From: an uncultured Lachnospiraceae bacterium
GTDB lineage: Bacteria; Bacillota; Clostridia; Lachnospirales; Lachnospiraceae
Assembly: GCA_910583895.1 (NCBI GenBank)
Contig: CAJTYJ010000004.1
Location: 24,466-88,465, forward strand
Direction of reading: 5' to 3'
Length of the DNA: 64,000 bases
This document shows, one piece after another, positions 18,701 through 26,174 of this stretch. The position numbers and the translations under genes were made by a program. Below the pieces are notes generated by a model. The model did not search any database. It had not been told where the DNA came from and worked only from the letters and a program-made list of their open reading frames with translations. Every line of letters starts with the position of its first letter. Position 1 is the stretch's first letter.

Positions 18701-19468
18701 GGTACCAACTGCGAGTATGACAGCGGGAAAGCGTTCGAGAGAGCAGGAGCGGATGTGGTGACGAAGATTTTCCGGAACTTAAGCGAGAGTGATATCCGGG
18801 AGTCTGTGGACGTCTTTGAAAAAGCCATCGCGCAGGCGCAGATCATCATGTTCCCGGGCGGTTTTTCTGCCGGTGATGAGCCGGATGGTTCTGCCAAATT
18901 TTTTGCGACAGCATTCCAGAATGAGAAGATCAAAGAGGCAGTGAACAATCTGCTGAAGGAACGGGACGGACTGATACTTGGCATCTGCAACGGTTTCCAG
19001 GCTCTGGTCAAGCTGGGACTTCTGCCCCATGGAGAGAACGTGGGTCAGACTCCGGATTCTCCAACTCTGACCTTCAATACCATCAACCGCCATATTTCCC
19101 GTATGGTGTATACGAAGGTGGTGACGGACAAGTCGCCATGGCTTTCCGGGGCAAAACTCGGAGAGACCTATGCGATTCCGGTTTCCCACGGAGAGGGTCG
19201 GTTTGTGGCCCCCAAAGAGTGGATTGACCGGCTCTTTGCCAACGGACAGGTGGCGACCCAGTATGTGGATCTTGAAGGACGTCCCACCATGGATGAGGAG
19301 TGGAATGTAAACGGTTCCTATGGATCCATCGAAGGAATCCTAAGTCCTGACGGACGGGTGTTCGGCAAGATGGGACATTCGGAGCGGATCGGTGAGGCTG
19401 TGGCCATCAACATCTATGGAGAGCAGGATATGAAGATCTTCGAGTCAGGTGTGGAATATTTCCGTTAG
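15725..19468 (+). CDS. purL: Phosphoribosylformylglycinamidine synthase, single-chain
   Basis: This enzyme performs the fourth step of purine synthesis, turning FGAR, glutamine and ATP into FGAM. At 1247 residues it is the long form that carries its own glutaminase domain, rather than the split PurS/PurL/PurQ set of many Bacilli. The synthetase part shows NETHNHPTEIEPFGGAATCLGG and GGKDSMSGSF. The C-terminal class I amidotransferase shows FPGTNCEYD, the nucleophile Cys1088 in GICNGFQ, and the His of SHGEGRF. GGAGG precedes the ATG. It follows the surface protein gene by 35 bp, but the two have no clear link. No purine riboswitch or other pur gene is seen nearby. Confidence 0.96.
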   Translation: MVRRVYVEKKEAFAVKAKELKEEIKGYLGIQTVTNVRVLIRYDVEKITEETFEQACKTVFSEPPVDVLYKESFEAAEGAAVFGVEYLPGQFDQRADSAVQCVQFLNSSEEPVIRTAIVYVMEGGVTPEELASIKAFCINPVDSRETDMVKPETLVTVFEEPEDVKIFAGFRDMAEGVLKELYDSLNLAMTFKDFLHIRNYFQKEEKRDPSMTEIRVLDTYWSDHCRHTTFSTELTEVSFADGYYRTPIEDTYRRYLADHEEIFAGREDKFVCLMDLALMAMRKLKKEGKLEDQEESDEINACSIVVPVEIDGQTEEWLVNFKNETHNHPTEIEPFGGAATCLGGAIRDPLSGRTYVYQAMRVTGAADPTVPVSETMKGKLPQKKLVRGAAGGYSSYGNQIGLATGYVKEIYHPDYVAKRMEIGAVMGAAPRKDVIRETSDPGDIIILLGGRTGRDGCGGATGSSKVHTEASIETCGAEVQKGNAPTERKIQRLFRRPEVTRLIKKCNDFGAGGVSVAIGELADGLLVNLDKVPKKYAGLDGTEIAISESQERMAVVVDPKHVDEFMGYAKEENLESVCVAEVTESPRLVLMWRGKEIVNLSRAFLDTNGAHQETKVAVDMPSEEQKYFERKEVGDVREAWLSTLKDLNVCSQKGLVEMFDGSIGAGSVFMPYGGRYQLTETQTMVAKLPVLKGRTDTVTMMSYGFDPYLSSWSPYHGAVYAVLESVAKIVASGGDYRKIRFTFQEYFRRMTEDPHRWSQPFAALLGAYSAQLGFGLPSIGGKDSMSGSFNEIDVPPTLVSFAVDVASYRHLITPELKKTGNKLVLLKIDRDDYDLPDYGQAMDQYGKFFEDIKAGRIVSAYALDAHGIVAAVSKMAFGNRLGVKLEHSLDPRDAFAPAFGGIVAEVPDGKVGQLSITYTLIGEVTESGFSYGNASVTMEEALEAWTGTLEKVFPTKAVQNKELLDTPVYHTSSIYVCRHKVARPTVFIPVFPGTNCEYDSGKAFERAGADVVTKIFRNLSESDIRESVDVFEKAIAQAQIIMFPGGFSAGDEPDGSAKFFATAFQNEKIKEAVNNLLKERDGLILGICNGFQALVKLGLLPHGENVGQTPDSPTLTFNTINRHISRMVYTKVVTDKSPWLSGAKLGETYAIPVSHGEGRFVAPKEWIDRLFANGQVATQYVDLEGRPTMDEEWNVNGSYGSIEGILSPDGRVFGKMGHSERIGEAVAINIYGEQDMKIFESGVEYFR

Positions 19469-19614
19469 AAAACAGATGATTTTTTTGCTTTGATATAAGC
19501 TGGAAAGCGACAGTTCGGAACAAATCAGATGAAGAAATCTTTTGAAATCTTTCGCATAATTTCCGGAAAGATTTGCGATACTATTCGTATCACAATCTGA
19601 AGGAGGACATAAAC

Positions 19615-19935
19615 ATGACGAGATTAGACTGTTCCGTTGTAAACTGTACGTACAATAAGGACAACAGCTGCTGTAAGGACAACATCCATGTGGGAGGCCG
19701 CAATGCGAAGGTGACAGACCAGACCTGCTGCGACAGCTTCCGGGAGCGGAAGTATGACGGTGCCCGCAACGCAGACGATATCCCGAGCAAACCGACGGAG
19801 GTTTCCTGCGATGCGACCACCTGCAGCCACAACCAGTCCTGCAAATGTCATGCAGAGCAGATTCAGGTGGGCGGTGTGAATGCCTGCGAGTGCGGCCAGA
19901 CAGAGTGTATGACTTTTCGCTGTGAGTGCAAATAA
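19615..19935 (+). CDS. Cys-rich protein with two DUF1540 domains
   Basis: A 106-residue protein with two copies of the DUF1540 motif, about residues 3-40 and 62-105. Each has four Cys in a C-x4-C, then C, then C pattern (for example LDCSVVNCTYNKDNSCC and VSCDATTCSHNQSCKC) with a VGG turn between. Such proteins probably bind a metal; their role is unknown, and they are common in Clostridia. I chose the ATG at 19615 because AAGGAGG lies 7 bases upstream and the domain starts there; the frame opens further up at 19573. It ends at a strong terminator shared with the convergent gene. Confidence 0.85.
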   Translation: MTRLDCSVVNCTYNKDNSCCKDNIHVGGRNAKVTDQTCCDSFRERKYDGARNADDIPSKPTEVSCDATTCSHNQSCKCHAEQIQVGGVNACECGQTECMTFRCECK

Positions 19936-20135
19936 AAAAGAAAAATCCGCATGGCCTTAACCGGCCTGCGGATTTTTTGGTTGTACTGTTTCTTCTTATT
20001 TATATGACGTATTTTGGCCCGGGGCTCGTATTTGCCGCAGTGCTGACAGTAGGTCCGGTGGCAGGCATCACGGCCCTTTGTGCACTGTCCAAGCGCCAGA
20101 TAATATTTGCAGGGAGTCTCTCTGTATTTAGCCAT
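19863..20135 (-). CDS. Small basic Cys/His-rich protein downstream of rtcB
   Basis: A 90-residue protein. The first 57 residues are rich in Cys, His, Lys and Arg, with CKYYLALGQCTKG, CHRTYCQHCGKYEPRAKIRH, which suggests a small zinc-binding, perhaps RNA-binding, fold. Its ATG overlaps the end of rtcB by 8 bp and has AGGAGG upstream, so the two are likely translated together. The last 33 residues read through the terminator hairpin and into the complement of the DUF1540 gene. They are probably a late extension of a shorter ancestral protein. Function unknown. Confidence 0.65.
   Translation of the reverse strand: MAKYRETPCKYYLALGQCTKGRDACHRTYCQHCGKYEPRAKIRHINKKKQYNQKIRRPVKAMRIFLFYLHSQRKVIHSVWPHSQAFTPPT
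19941..19978. terminator. Bidirectional terminator between DUF1540 and rtcB operon
   Basis: AAAATCCGCA-T-GGCC pairs with GGCC-TGCGGATTTT and is flanked by A and T runs, so it can work on both strands. On the minus strand it lies inside the coding frame of the small Cys-rich protein. Confidence 0.8.
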
Positions 20136-21276
20136 TGCTTCCTCCTTGTGTCCGCTGATGCGGTTCGTTGTTGTCTTTGTAATTATAGACCGGGGTCAGG
20201 ACTTTCATAATCTTTGCGGTGTCTGCAATCCGGGAGACGATGTAGGACAGATCCCGATAGGCAAAAGGGGCTTCTGCCAGTGTGGTCTTGCTGATGCAGG
20301 TACAAAAAATTCCTTTCATCGCCGTCTTAAACTGAGAGACGGTATACTGCTTTGCCACATCGGTCCGTTTCAGAAGACGCCCGGATCCGTGGGGAGCAGA
20401 GCAGTTCCAGTCCGGATTTCCTTTCCCTTCTGCCAGCAGGATTCCTTCCTGCATATTGATTGGGATCAGCATTTGCTCGCTGCTGTTGGCAGAGATGGCT
20501 CCTTTTCGGAGCAAATAGTGATCGTCCTGTCGGGAGATGTAGTTGTGGGGGCAGGAAAAGACCTCTCCCGGTTTCCATTTCATATATTTGCAGAGTGTTT
20601 CCAGAATGGCCAGGCGGTTCTGCTCGGCGTAATCCTGTACGATGGCGACATCGTGGAGATAGTCTGCAAGCAGCGAGCCTTCTAACCAGGTCTGAGGATA
20701 GGGTACAGTCAGGCTTTTGGCTATCAGTTCTTTTTGTCCCAGCCTTAGATAGTGCTCTGCCACGTCTTTTCCGAGTCTCCGGCTTCCGCTGTGGATGGTA
20801 AGGTAATGGCAGCCCTCTTCGTCCCGGTCGATTTCGATAAAATGGTTGCCGCCGCCCAAAGTTCCCATGCTCAGGGCGGTTTTTTCCAGATGAATGTGTT
20901 CTGCGCACAGAAGTTTTTCGTATGGAAAATGCATTCCCCGGCTATGGGGTGTCTGGCGGATGGAGACGCCGGAGGGGATGTGTTTTTGGATGACGGCATC
21001 CAGTTTCGGATACTCGGTCTTTTTTCCGCCAAGCCGGGCACATGTCATGCCGCATCCGATGTCAATGCCCACCAGTGCCGGAAAAATCCGGTCCTGGAAA
21101 GTCATGGTAAGTCCGATCGGGCCGTATTTTCCAGGATGAACATCCGGCATGATGCGGATCTTGCTTCCGGCTGAGACTGCCTGGTCGCAGAGCATCTGTA
21201 CCTGCGCCAGGGCATATGGTTCTATGGAGTCTGTGAAGATTTTCGCAGAAGTGTAAGTGCCGTATATTTCTTTCAT
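20128..21276 (-). CDS. rtcB: RtcB family RNA ligase
   Basis: RtcB joins RNA 2',3'-cyclic phosphate or 3'-phosphate ends to 5'-OH ends, using GTP and Mn2+, in RNA repair. Visible family landmarks in this 382-residue form are IMPDVHPGK, the metal-binding Cys in GIDIGCGM, GTLGGGNHFIEID, HSGSRRLG, the CPHNY segment and APHGSGR, which carries the His that becomes guanylylated in the family. The frame opens at 21342, but AAAGGA lies just upstream of the ATG at 21276 and the family N-terminus starts there. It has a leader of about 250 nt holding a possible 28-residue ORF and a hairpin. The next gene overlaps its stop. Confidence 0.93.
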   Translation of the reverse strand: MKEIYGTYTSAKIFTDSIEPYALAQVQMLCDQAVSAGSKIRIMPDVHPGKYGPIGLTMTFQDRIFPALVGIDIGCGMTCARLGGKKTEYPKLDAVIQKHIPSGVSIRQTPHSRGMHFPYEKLLCAEHIHLEKTALSMGTLGGGNHFIEIDRDEEGCHYLTIHSGSRRLGKDVAEHYLRLGQKELIAKSLTVPYPQTWLEGSLLADYLHDVAIVQDYAEQNRLAILETLCKYMKWKPGEVFSCPHNYISRQDDHYLLRKGAISANSSEQMLIPINMQEGILLAEGKGNPDWNCSAPHGSGRLLKRTDVAKQYTVSQFKTAMKGIFCTCISKTTLAEAPFAYRDLSYIVSRIADTAKIMKVLTPVYNYKDNNEPHQRTQGGSNG

Positions 21277-21359
21277 GAGGTTCCTTTCTGAATCAAAAGG
21301 GGCATCAAAGTACGCTTTTTGGGCGCAAAAATACCGCTGCATAAGCGCAGAGGCACCTC

Positions 21360-21380
21360 AAAAAAGAATGGTTCTTTTTT
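21360..21380 (-). terminator. Terminator-like hairpin in the rtcB leader
   Basis: An A/T-rich 9-bp stem with a three-base loop, read on the minus strand as AAAAAAGAA-CCA-TTCTTTTTT. It lies between the putative leader ORF and rtcB and could act as an attenuator. The stem is weak apart from three inner pairs. Confidence 0.4.
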
Positions 21381-21407
21381 TGGTAAAAACTAGAAAATCC
21401 GAATGGT

Positions 21408-21494
21408 TTACCGGTGTAAAAGTCGGACAATCTGACCTCTGCAAATGGTTGCTGCTGTATCTGTGTTTGAAAAATGGTTTCTGTATGTCATCAT
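21408..21494 (-). CDS. Possible 28-residue leader peptide upstream of rtcB
   Basis: An ORF starting with two ATG codons in a row, preceded by a perfect AAAGGAGG (21498-21505) and lying about 35 bases after a good promoter. It encodes a basic, Thr/Asn/Arg-containing peptide ending IVRLLHR. The site is stronger than that of rtcB itself. Between its stop and rtcB is a terminator-like hairpin, which fits a leader-peptide attenuator or a small stress peptide. I know of no matching family; translation is inferred only from the ribosome site. Confidence 0.4.
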   Translation of the reverse strand: MMTYRNHFSNTDTAATICRGQIVRLLHR

Positions 21495-21536
21495 TGTCCT
21501 CCTTTCTTAGACGAAGTTTTCGGGTTTCTGACTGTC

Positions 21537-21565
21537 AGTATAAAACGGAAGAGACAGGAAGTCAA
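21537..21565 (-). promoter_or_regulatory. Promoter of the rtcB operon
   Basis: On the minus strand TTGACT (21560-21565), 17 bp and TATACT (21537-21542). The predicted transcript start near 21530 puts the small ORF about 35 bases in. Confidence 0.7.
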
Positions 21566-21696
21566 GATTTTTCTCAAATTTTAAGAGGTACTTCTGGTGG
21601 TAGCAGCCACTTGGCTCGTTGCCCGCGGGAATAAAAATTTTGTGGAAACGGGCGTAAGTGTGGCCGGTATGCAGACTTTAGCCCGGCGCGGAAGGG

Positions 21697-23202
21697 TCAT
21701 TGGCGGGCCGGCTCCCGGTGAAGCAGCAGATACTGACCATTGTCAGCCAGGATCGTGCAGGAGGAAAGCTGCGGATAATCCTGCAAAAAGGGGATGGACA
21801 GAATCAGAAGGCAGTCGTTTTCTTCTTTTAAAAAGGCCTTGGCCCCGCCGTCCTGGCAGTCAAGATCCCCCTCCATCATGGCCAGCAGGCGCATATTCTG
21901 CTCCCAGGAGGTGGTGTTGGCGTAGAGAAACGGGTCATAGGCGTCCAGATAGATGACAGAACCGGTAAGGGCATCTTCGCGGGTGAACTGTTCCTGGACA
22001 AAGGTCTGCAGGTCGTTGGAGCGGGCGCCGCGGACATTGTCTGCATAGTTGCGCCAGGTAAACGAAAGGGCACTTACACCAGTAAGCATAAGGCACAAAA
22101 GTGACAGACCGGGCCGCAAAGAGGAGGAACGCAGGAAACGGGAGAGAAAAATTCCGGCCAGCAGGCATAAGGGTACCGTACAGGGATAGACGTACCACAT
22201 AAGCTTGGTGGACACAAGCGAGAATCCAAGGAGCGGAACAAAAAACCACAGAAGGATTCCGGTCCGGTCTGCCTGCACCATCATCTGATCGGCTTCAAAA
22301 GGCCGGATCCAGAGATACAGGATTCCCAAAAGTGCAATCAGGCTTAAAAAACCGTAGATATGGTCAAAGTCCAGAAAGACAGAGTTCAGATAGAAGTCAA
22401 AGGGGAAACCGTGGCCTTCCAGACCTCCGGAGGCGGTTCTTCCTGCAAGATCCGCTTCATACATGTTCCAAAAAAATACGGTTCCGTCGTATTGGAAGCG
22501 CAGAATGCCCCAGATCAGAATGGGCAGCACAGAACAACCCAGAAAACCGGCCCATACGGACAGACGCATTTTTTTCAATTCGCCGGTCTTTAAGAGGAAC
22601 AGTCCGCCCACAGCGGCGATCATGCCCGCGTGGAAGCTCTTGGTCAGAAAAGCCAGGGAAAAACACAGGCCGCAGGCATAAAGCCAGCGATGATCTTCCC
22701 GGACTTTCAGCATGGCCAGCATGGCCAGTGTAAAAAGCAGAAGATACAGACCGTCGGCGTCTCCCGCCCGGACCAGGTGGGCTTTGAACGGATAATAGTT
22801 GGCGGTCAAAAAAACCATCGTAAGAAGGGAAGCCAGTTTTCCGTAGCGTCTGGCGAACCATCCGGTGCAAAGAACGGTCAGAAGATAGGCAAGGGCGGAA
22901 AAAAAGCGGAGCCCGACAGCCGTATAGCCAAAAAGGGTAAATCCGGCAATGACCGTCAAAAAGGACAAAGGCGGCTTGACATTCCAGTAGTCGGGACTGC
23001 CCTGGAACGTATTGACCAGATAGTTGCCGTTTTGCATCATCTCATAGGCAGAGATACCATGGCGGGCTTCATCCCAGGAGTCAATGGCACCGATGCCAAG
23101 GCAGCGGAAACACAAAAAGGCAGTCAAAAGGCCCAGAAGGGCAAACCACAGGAGATAATATTGGTCGGTCAGGTGAAGCAAAAGACGGTGAATGCGTTTC
23201 AT
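21697..23202 (-). CDS. ArnT/PMT-like membrane glycosyltransferase
   Basis: A 501-residue protein with an N-terminal run of about ten membrane helices and a C-terminal outer domain (about residues 390-501). The first outer loop carries SWDEARHG (about residues 42-49), the acidic motif of the PMT/ArnT fold, followed by WNVKPPLSF. Enzymes of this kind move a sugar from a polyprenyl-phosphate carrier onto a lipid, glycan or protein outside the membrane. AAGGAGG lies upstream of the ATG. It is divergent from the polysaccharide locus, so it may add a side sugar to that glycan, but this is inference. Confidence 0.8.
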   Translation of the reverse strand: MKRIHRLLLHLTDQYYLLWFALLGLLTAFLCFRCLGIGAIDSWDEARHGISAYEMMQNGNYLVNTFQGSPDYWNVKPPLSFLTVIAGFTLFGYTAVGLRFFSALAYLLTVLCTGWFARRYGKLASLLTMVFLTANYYPFKAHLVRAGDADGLYLLLFTLAMLAMLKVREDHRWLYACGLCFSLAFLTKSFHAGMIAAVGGLFLLKTGELKKMRLSVWAGFLGCSVLPILIWGILRFQYDGTVFFWNMYEADLAGRTASGGLEGHGFPFDFYLNSVFLDFDHIYGFLSLIALLGILYLWIRPFEADQMMVQADRTGILLWFFVPLLGFSLVSTKLMWYVYPCTVPLCLLAGIFLSRFLRSSSLRPGLSLLCLMLTGVSALSFTWRNYADNVRGARSNDLQTFVQEQFTREDALTGSVIYLDAYDPFLYANTTSWEQNMRLLAMMEGDLDCQDGGAKAFLKEENDCLLILSIPFLQDYPQLSSCTILADNGQYLLLHREPARQ

Positions 23203-23268
23203 AGGGATGAATCCTCCTTAACATAACAGGACTGCCCATGGAAAGCTGCCTTTGATGAGAGGCAGTCC

Positions 23269-23440
23269 CTTTGATTCCATAATGGTATAGACTTCACATC
23301 CATCAGCGGACTGACTGGATCGGACGCGAATGAGAACCTTTAATCGTTACTGGGGCATGTGCTTTGACTCCATAACGGTACCAGCTCATGACGAATCAGC
23401 GGAGTGATTCGCCATGGTGTGAACAGTAATCTTTAATATA
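23269..23440. repeat. Diverged tandem repeat with two CGGA-loop hairpins
   Basis: Two copies begin with CTTTGA(T/C)TCCATAA at 23269 and 23362 (period 93 bp). Each carries a hairpin: 23298-23320 (ATCCATCAG, loop CGGA, CTGACTGGAT with one bulge) and 23392-23411 (CGAATCA, loop GCGGAG, TGATTCG). The stems differ in sequence but pair in both copies, so the fold rather than the bases has been kept. No gene is seen in 23203-23589 apart from these repeats and the promoter at 23470. Confidence 0.65.
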
Positions 23441-23469
23441 CCATGTTTGGAGGGAAAAATCCATGGTAC

Positions 23470-23498
23470 TTGTAATAATTCTGTAATAATGTTATAAT
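23470..23498 (+). promoter_or_regulatory. Promoter of the polysaccharide locus
   Basis: TTGTAA (23470-23475), 17 bp and TATAAT (23493-23498). It lies about 90 bp before the first gene, and no other strong promoter was noticed before 45.8 kb. Confidence 0.7.
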
Positions 23499-23589
23499 CA
23501 TCCAATATGAGTTGTCAAATGGCATGGAGCGAACGGAGTTCCGGCGGGACCACCTGTTCGCAAAAGGAGATCAAAAAGGGAGGTCCCGG

Positions 23590-24609
23590 ATGAAGAGAGA
23601 TGGATGGAAGGGACTTTTGGTTCCGGCGGCAGGGGTGCTGCTTGGGGCGCTGGCGCTGGTTTTCGGCGGGGGGCCGGCAAAGGAAAATGGCTTTACCCTG
23701 CCGGGGTATCACAATGCAGACGCAAAGTTTCTGGGAGAGCATGTGATTACCAGTGTGGAAGAAGGGATTCAGATTCTGGATCTGGAAGGGAATGTGATCC
23801 GGGGATTTGAGGGGCTTTCGGCTTCCTGGCTTTATGTGCAGGAAGGGGATGAGGGTCCGGTGGTGGCGTACAGCAACCATGAGAACGAGACGCATATTCT
23901 GCAGCTTTCAGGGACGGACTTTGAGGTTGGGAAGGACCAGATGGTGCTTCAGACAAAGACGCTGGCCATTGATCCGGTTCTTTTAAGGGATCAGGATACC
24001 TGGTATCTGATGCATACGCTGATCGAGGGTACCATCAACAATCCGGATCCAAAAGGAGAGAACGGGACCTATACGGTGCGGCTGTACCGCTCCGGGGATC
24101 TGACAAAGTGGGAGTATGTAACGGACGTCATAAGCCGCAGGCAGAACCTGGAAGACGGGGATCTTCGGTGCGTGGACGGCACATTTTATTATTTTTTTGA
24201 GATGGAGCAGTATGACAAGGGGCCTTCGGCCATCTGTGTCATGGAATCTGAGGACCAGGGAAAGACCTGGAGTGAGCCCAGGGAGCTGCTTTTGGCGGTG
24301 GCGGACAACGAGATGGCGTCCTGCGAGAAGACGGAGGACGGCTGGAGGCTCTACGTGAGCAGCGATTATGACTGCGTAGGTGAGAGCTACCAGGGAGCCA
24401 GGGTCTATTATGCGGACTATACGCCAGAGTTCGAACCGATCTGCACGTATCAGCTTTCGGATATGCCGGATAATCAGGCCGTACGGCTTTATGAAGTAAA
24501 AGAGATACAGGGACAGACAGGGTTTTTGTTTGCCAGGAATTTCCTGACGGACTGCGATCTTCTGTTCCGTACATTGGAAAAAGAAGAAGGAGGAAATCAG
24601 GGAAAATGA
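23590..24609 (+). CDS. Membrane-anchored beta-propeller (glycosidase/sialidase-like) protein
   Basis: A 339-residue protein: an N-terminal membrane anchor or signal (about residues 6-26), then a domain built of short beta strands with sialidase/GH43-like blades such as TWYLMHT, LYRSGDLTKWEYV and ESEDQGKTWSEP (an Asp-box-like SxDxGxTW turn). It may bind or trim the glycan made by the locus. I cannot assign catalytic residues. I chose the ATG at 23590, which has GGAGG 7 bases upstream; the frame opens at 23512 with a TTG. Its stop overlaps the rfbA ATG (ATGA), so translation is coupled. Confidence 0.7.
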   Translation: MKRDGWKGLLVPAAGVLLGALALVFGGGPAKENGFTLPGYHNADAKFLGEHVITSVEEGIQILDLEGNVIRGFEGLSASWLYVQEGDEGPVVAYSNHENETHILQLSGTDFEVGKDQMVLQTKTLAIDPVLLRDQDTWYLMHTLIEGTINNPDPKGENGTYTVRLYRSGDLTKWEYVTDVISRRQNLEDGDLRCVDGTFYYFFEMEQYDKGPSAICVMESEDQGKTWSEPRELLLAVADNEMASCEKTEDGWRLYVSSDYDCVGESYQGARVYYADYTPEFEPICTYQLSDMPDNQAVRLYEVKEIQGQTGFLFARNFLTDCDLLFRTLEKEEGGNQGK

Positions 24610-25475
24610 AAGGTATTATATTGGCGGGAGGTTCCGGGACCAGGCTGTATCCTTTGACAAAGGCGGTGTCCAAGCAGATCATGCCGGTCTATGACAAGCC
24701 GATGATTTATTATCCGCTGTCGATTCTGATGCTGGCGGGCATCCGGGAGGTGCTGATTATCTCCACGCCCAGGGATCTGCCGGTATTTGAGGAGCTTTTA
24801 GGAGACGGAAGCCAGCTTGGCATGCGGTTTGCGTATGCAGTGCAGGAAAAGCCCCGGGGACTGGCGGATGCTTTTATCATCGGAGCAGATTTTATTGAAA
24901 ATGACAGTGTGGCGCTGATTTTGGGAGACAATATCTTCTATGGGCAGAGTTTTTCCCAGGTACTGAAACGGGTGTCTTCCCACGGGAGCGGTGCGACGAT
25001 CTTCGGATACTATGTGAGGGATCCAAGGGAGTACGGCGTGGTGGAATTTGACGAGGAGGGAATGGCCATCTCCATAGAGGAAAAGCCGGAGCATCCAAAG
25101 TCCAACTATGCAGTGCCGGGACTGTATTTTTATGACAATGATGTGGTGGAGATCGCCAGGAATGTGAAGCCTTCGGCCCGGGGCGAGATCGAGATCACCA
25201 GCATCAATAATGAGTATTTAAGAAGAGGGACGCTTCGGGTGGAGACGCTCGGGAGAGGCTTTGCCTGGCTGGATACGGGAAACCACGATGCACTCCTGGA
25301 TGCGGCGGATTTTGTGGCGGCATTCCAGAAGAGACAGGGACTTTATATTTCCTGTATTGAGGAGATCGCATTCCGGAGAAAATTTATTGACAAAGAGCAG
25401 CTGCTGAAGCTGGCAGAGCCGCTGATGAAAACGGCATATGGACAGTACCTGGTGGATGTGGCCAACGGACTGTGA
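24606..25475 (+). CDS. rfbA: Glucose-1-phosphate thymidylyltransferase
   Basis: RfbA (RmlA) makes dTDP-glucose from glucose-1-phosphate and dTTP, the first step towards dTDP-L-rhamnose. The 289-residue length is normal. The nucleotide-binding GGSGTRLYPLT and KQIMPVYDKPMIYYPLS blocks are intact near the N-terminus, and LGDNIFYG and YAVPGLYFYDN lie in the core. Only rfbA and rfbC occur in this window; rfbB and rfbD must lie elsewhere if rhamnose is made. Confidence 0.95.
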   Translation: MKGIILAGGSGTRLYPLTKAVSKQIMPVYDKPMIYYPLSILMLAGIREVLIISTPRDLPVFEELLGDGSQLGMRFAYAVQEKPRGLADAFIIGADFIENDSVALILGDNIFYGQSFSQVLKRVSSHGSGATIFGYYVRDPREYGVVEFDEEGMAISIEEKPEHPKSNYAVPGLYFYDNDVVEIARNVKPSARGEIEITSINNEYLRRGTLRVETLGRGFAWLDTGNHDALLDAADFVAAFQKRQGLYISCIEEIAFRRKFIDKEQLLKLAEPLMKTAYGQYLVDVANGL

Positions 25476-25590
25476 GTGCACGTGCAGAACCAGCTTCCCC
25501 CAGAGCCTCCTCGCAGCATAAAAGGTCTGCGTGCTTTGGCCGGGAGGCAGCGATGTCTGACGGGAACGGGAGAAAGAGAGGAAGAGAAGT

Positions 25591-26154
25591 ATGGGAAAGA
25601 TTACGGTGGAGACCTGTGAGATTGAGGGACTGAAGATCATTACTCCGGCAGTCTTTGGGGATGAGCGGGGGTATTTTATGGAGACGTATAATTACAAGGA
25701 TTATGCGGCGGCCGGAATTGATATGGAGTTTGTGCAGGACAACCAGTCGGCGTCGAAAAAGGGCGTGCTGCGGGGGCTGCATTTTCAGATTCACTATCCT
25801 CAGGACAAGCTGGTGCGGGTGGTCCGCGGGGAAGTGTTCGATGTGGCGGTGGATTTAAGACCCGGATCGAAGACGTATGGAAAATGGCATGGTGTGATTT
25901 TATCGGAAGAGAATAAGAAGCAGTTTTTTATTCCGAAAAATTTTGCCCACGGTTTTCTGGTGCTGTCGGATGTGGCAGAGTTTGTGTATAAGTGCACGGA
26001 TTTTTATCATCCCAACGATGAGGGCGGACTGGCCTGGAACGATCCCGAGATTGGGGTGAACTGGCCCATCCAGGAAGGGATGGAACTGACAATCTCAGAG
26101 AAGGATCAGAAGTGGGGCGGCATCTGTACGCTGCAGACCGGTGGCCAGGACTGA
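25591..26154 (+). CDS. rfbC: dTDP-4-dehydrorhamnose 3,5-epimerase
   Basis: RfbC (RmlC) is the cupin-fold epimerase of dTDP-rhamnose synthesis. The 187-residue protein shows the hallmark QDNQSASKKGVLRGLHFQ with the catalytic His, the VFDVAVDLRPGSKTYGKW strand pair and FAHGFLVLSD. GAGGAAGAG precedes the ATG. The 115-bp gap after rfbA holds no clear signal. Confidence 0.95.
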   Translation: MGKITVETCEIEGLKIITPAVFGDERGYFMETYNYKDYAAAGIDMEFVQDNQSASKKGVLRGLHFQIHYPQDKLVRVVRGEVFDVAVDLRPGSKTYGKWHGVILSEENKKQFFIPKNFAHGFLVLSDVAEFVYKCTDFYHPNDEGGLAWNDPEIGVNWPIQEGMELTISEKDQKWGGICTLQTGGQD

Positions 26155-26174
26155 GCGCTGCAAGGAGGATCGCT

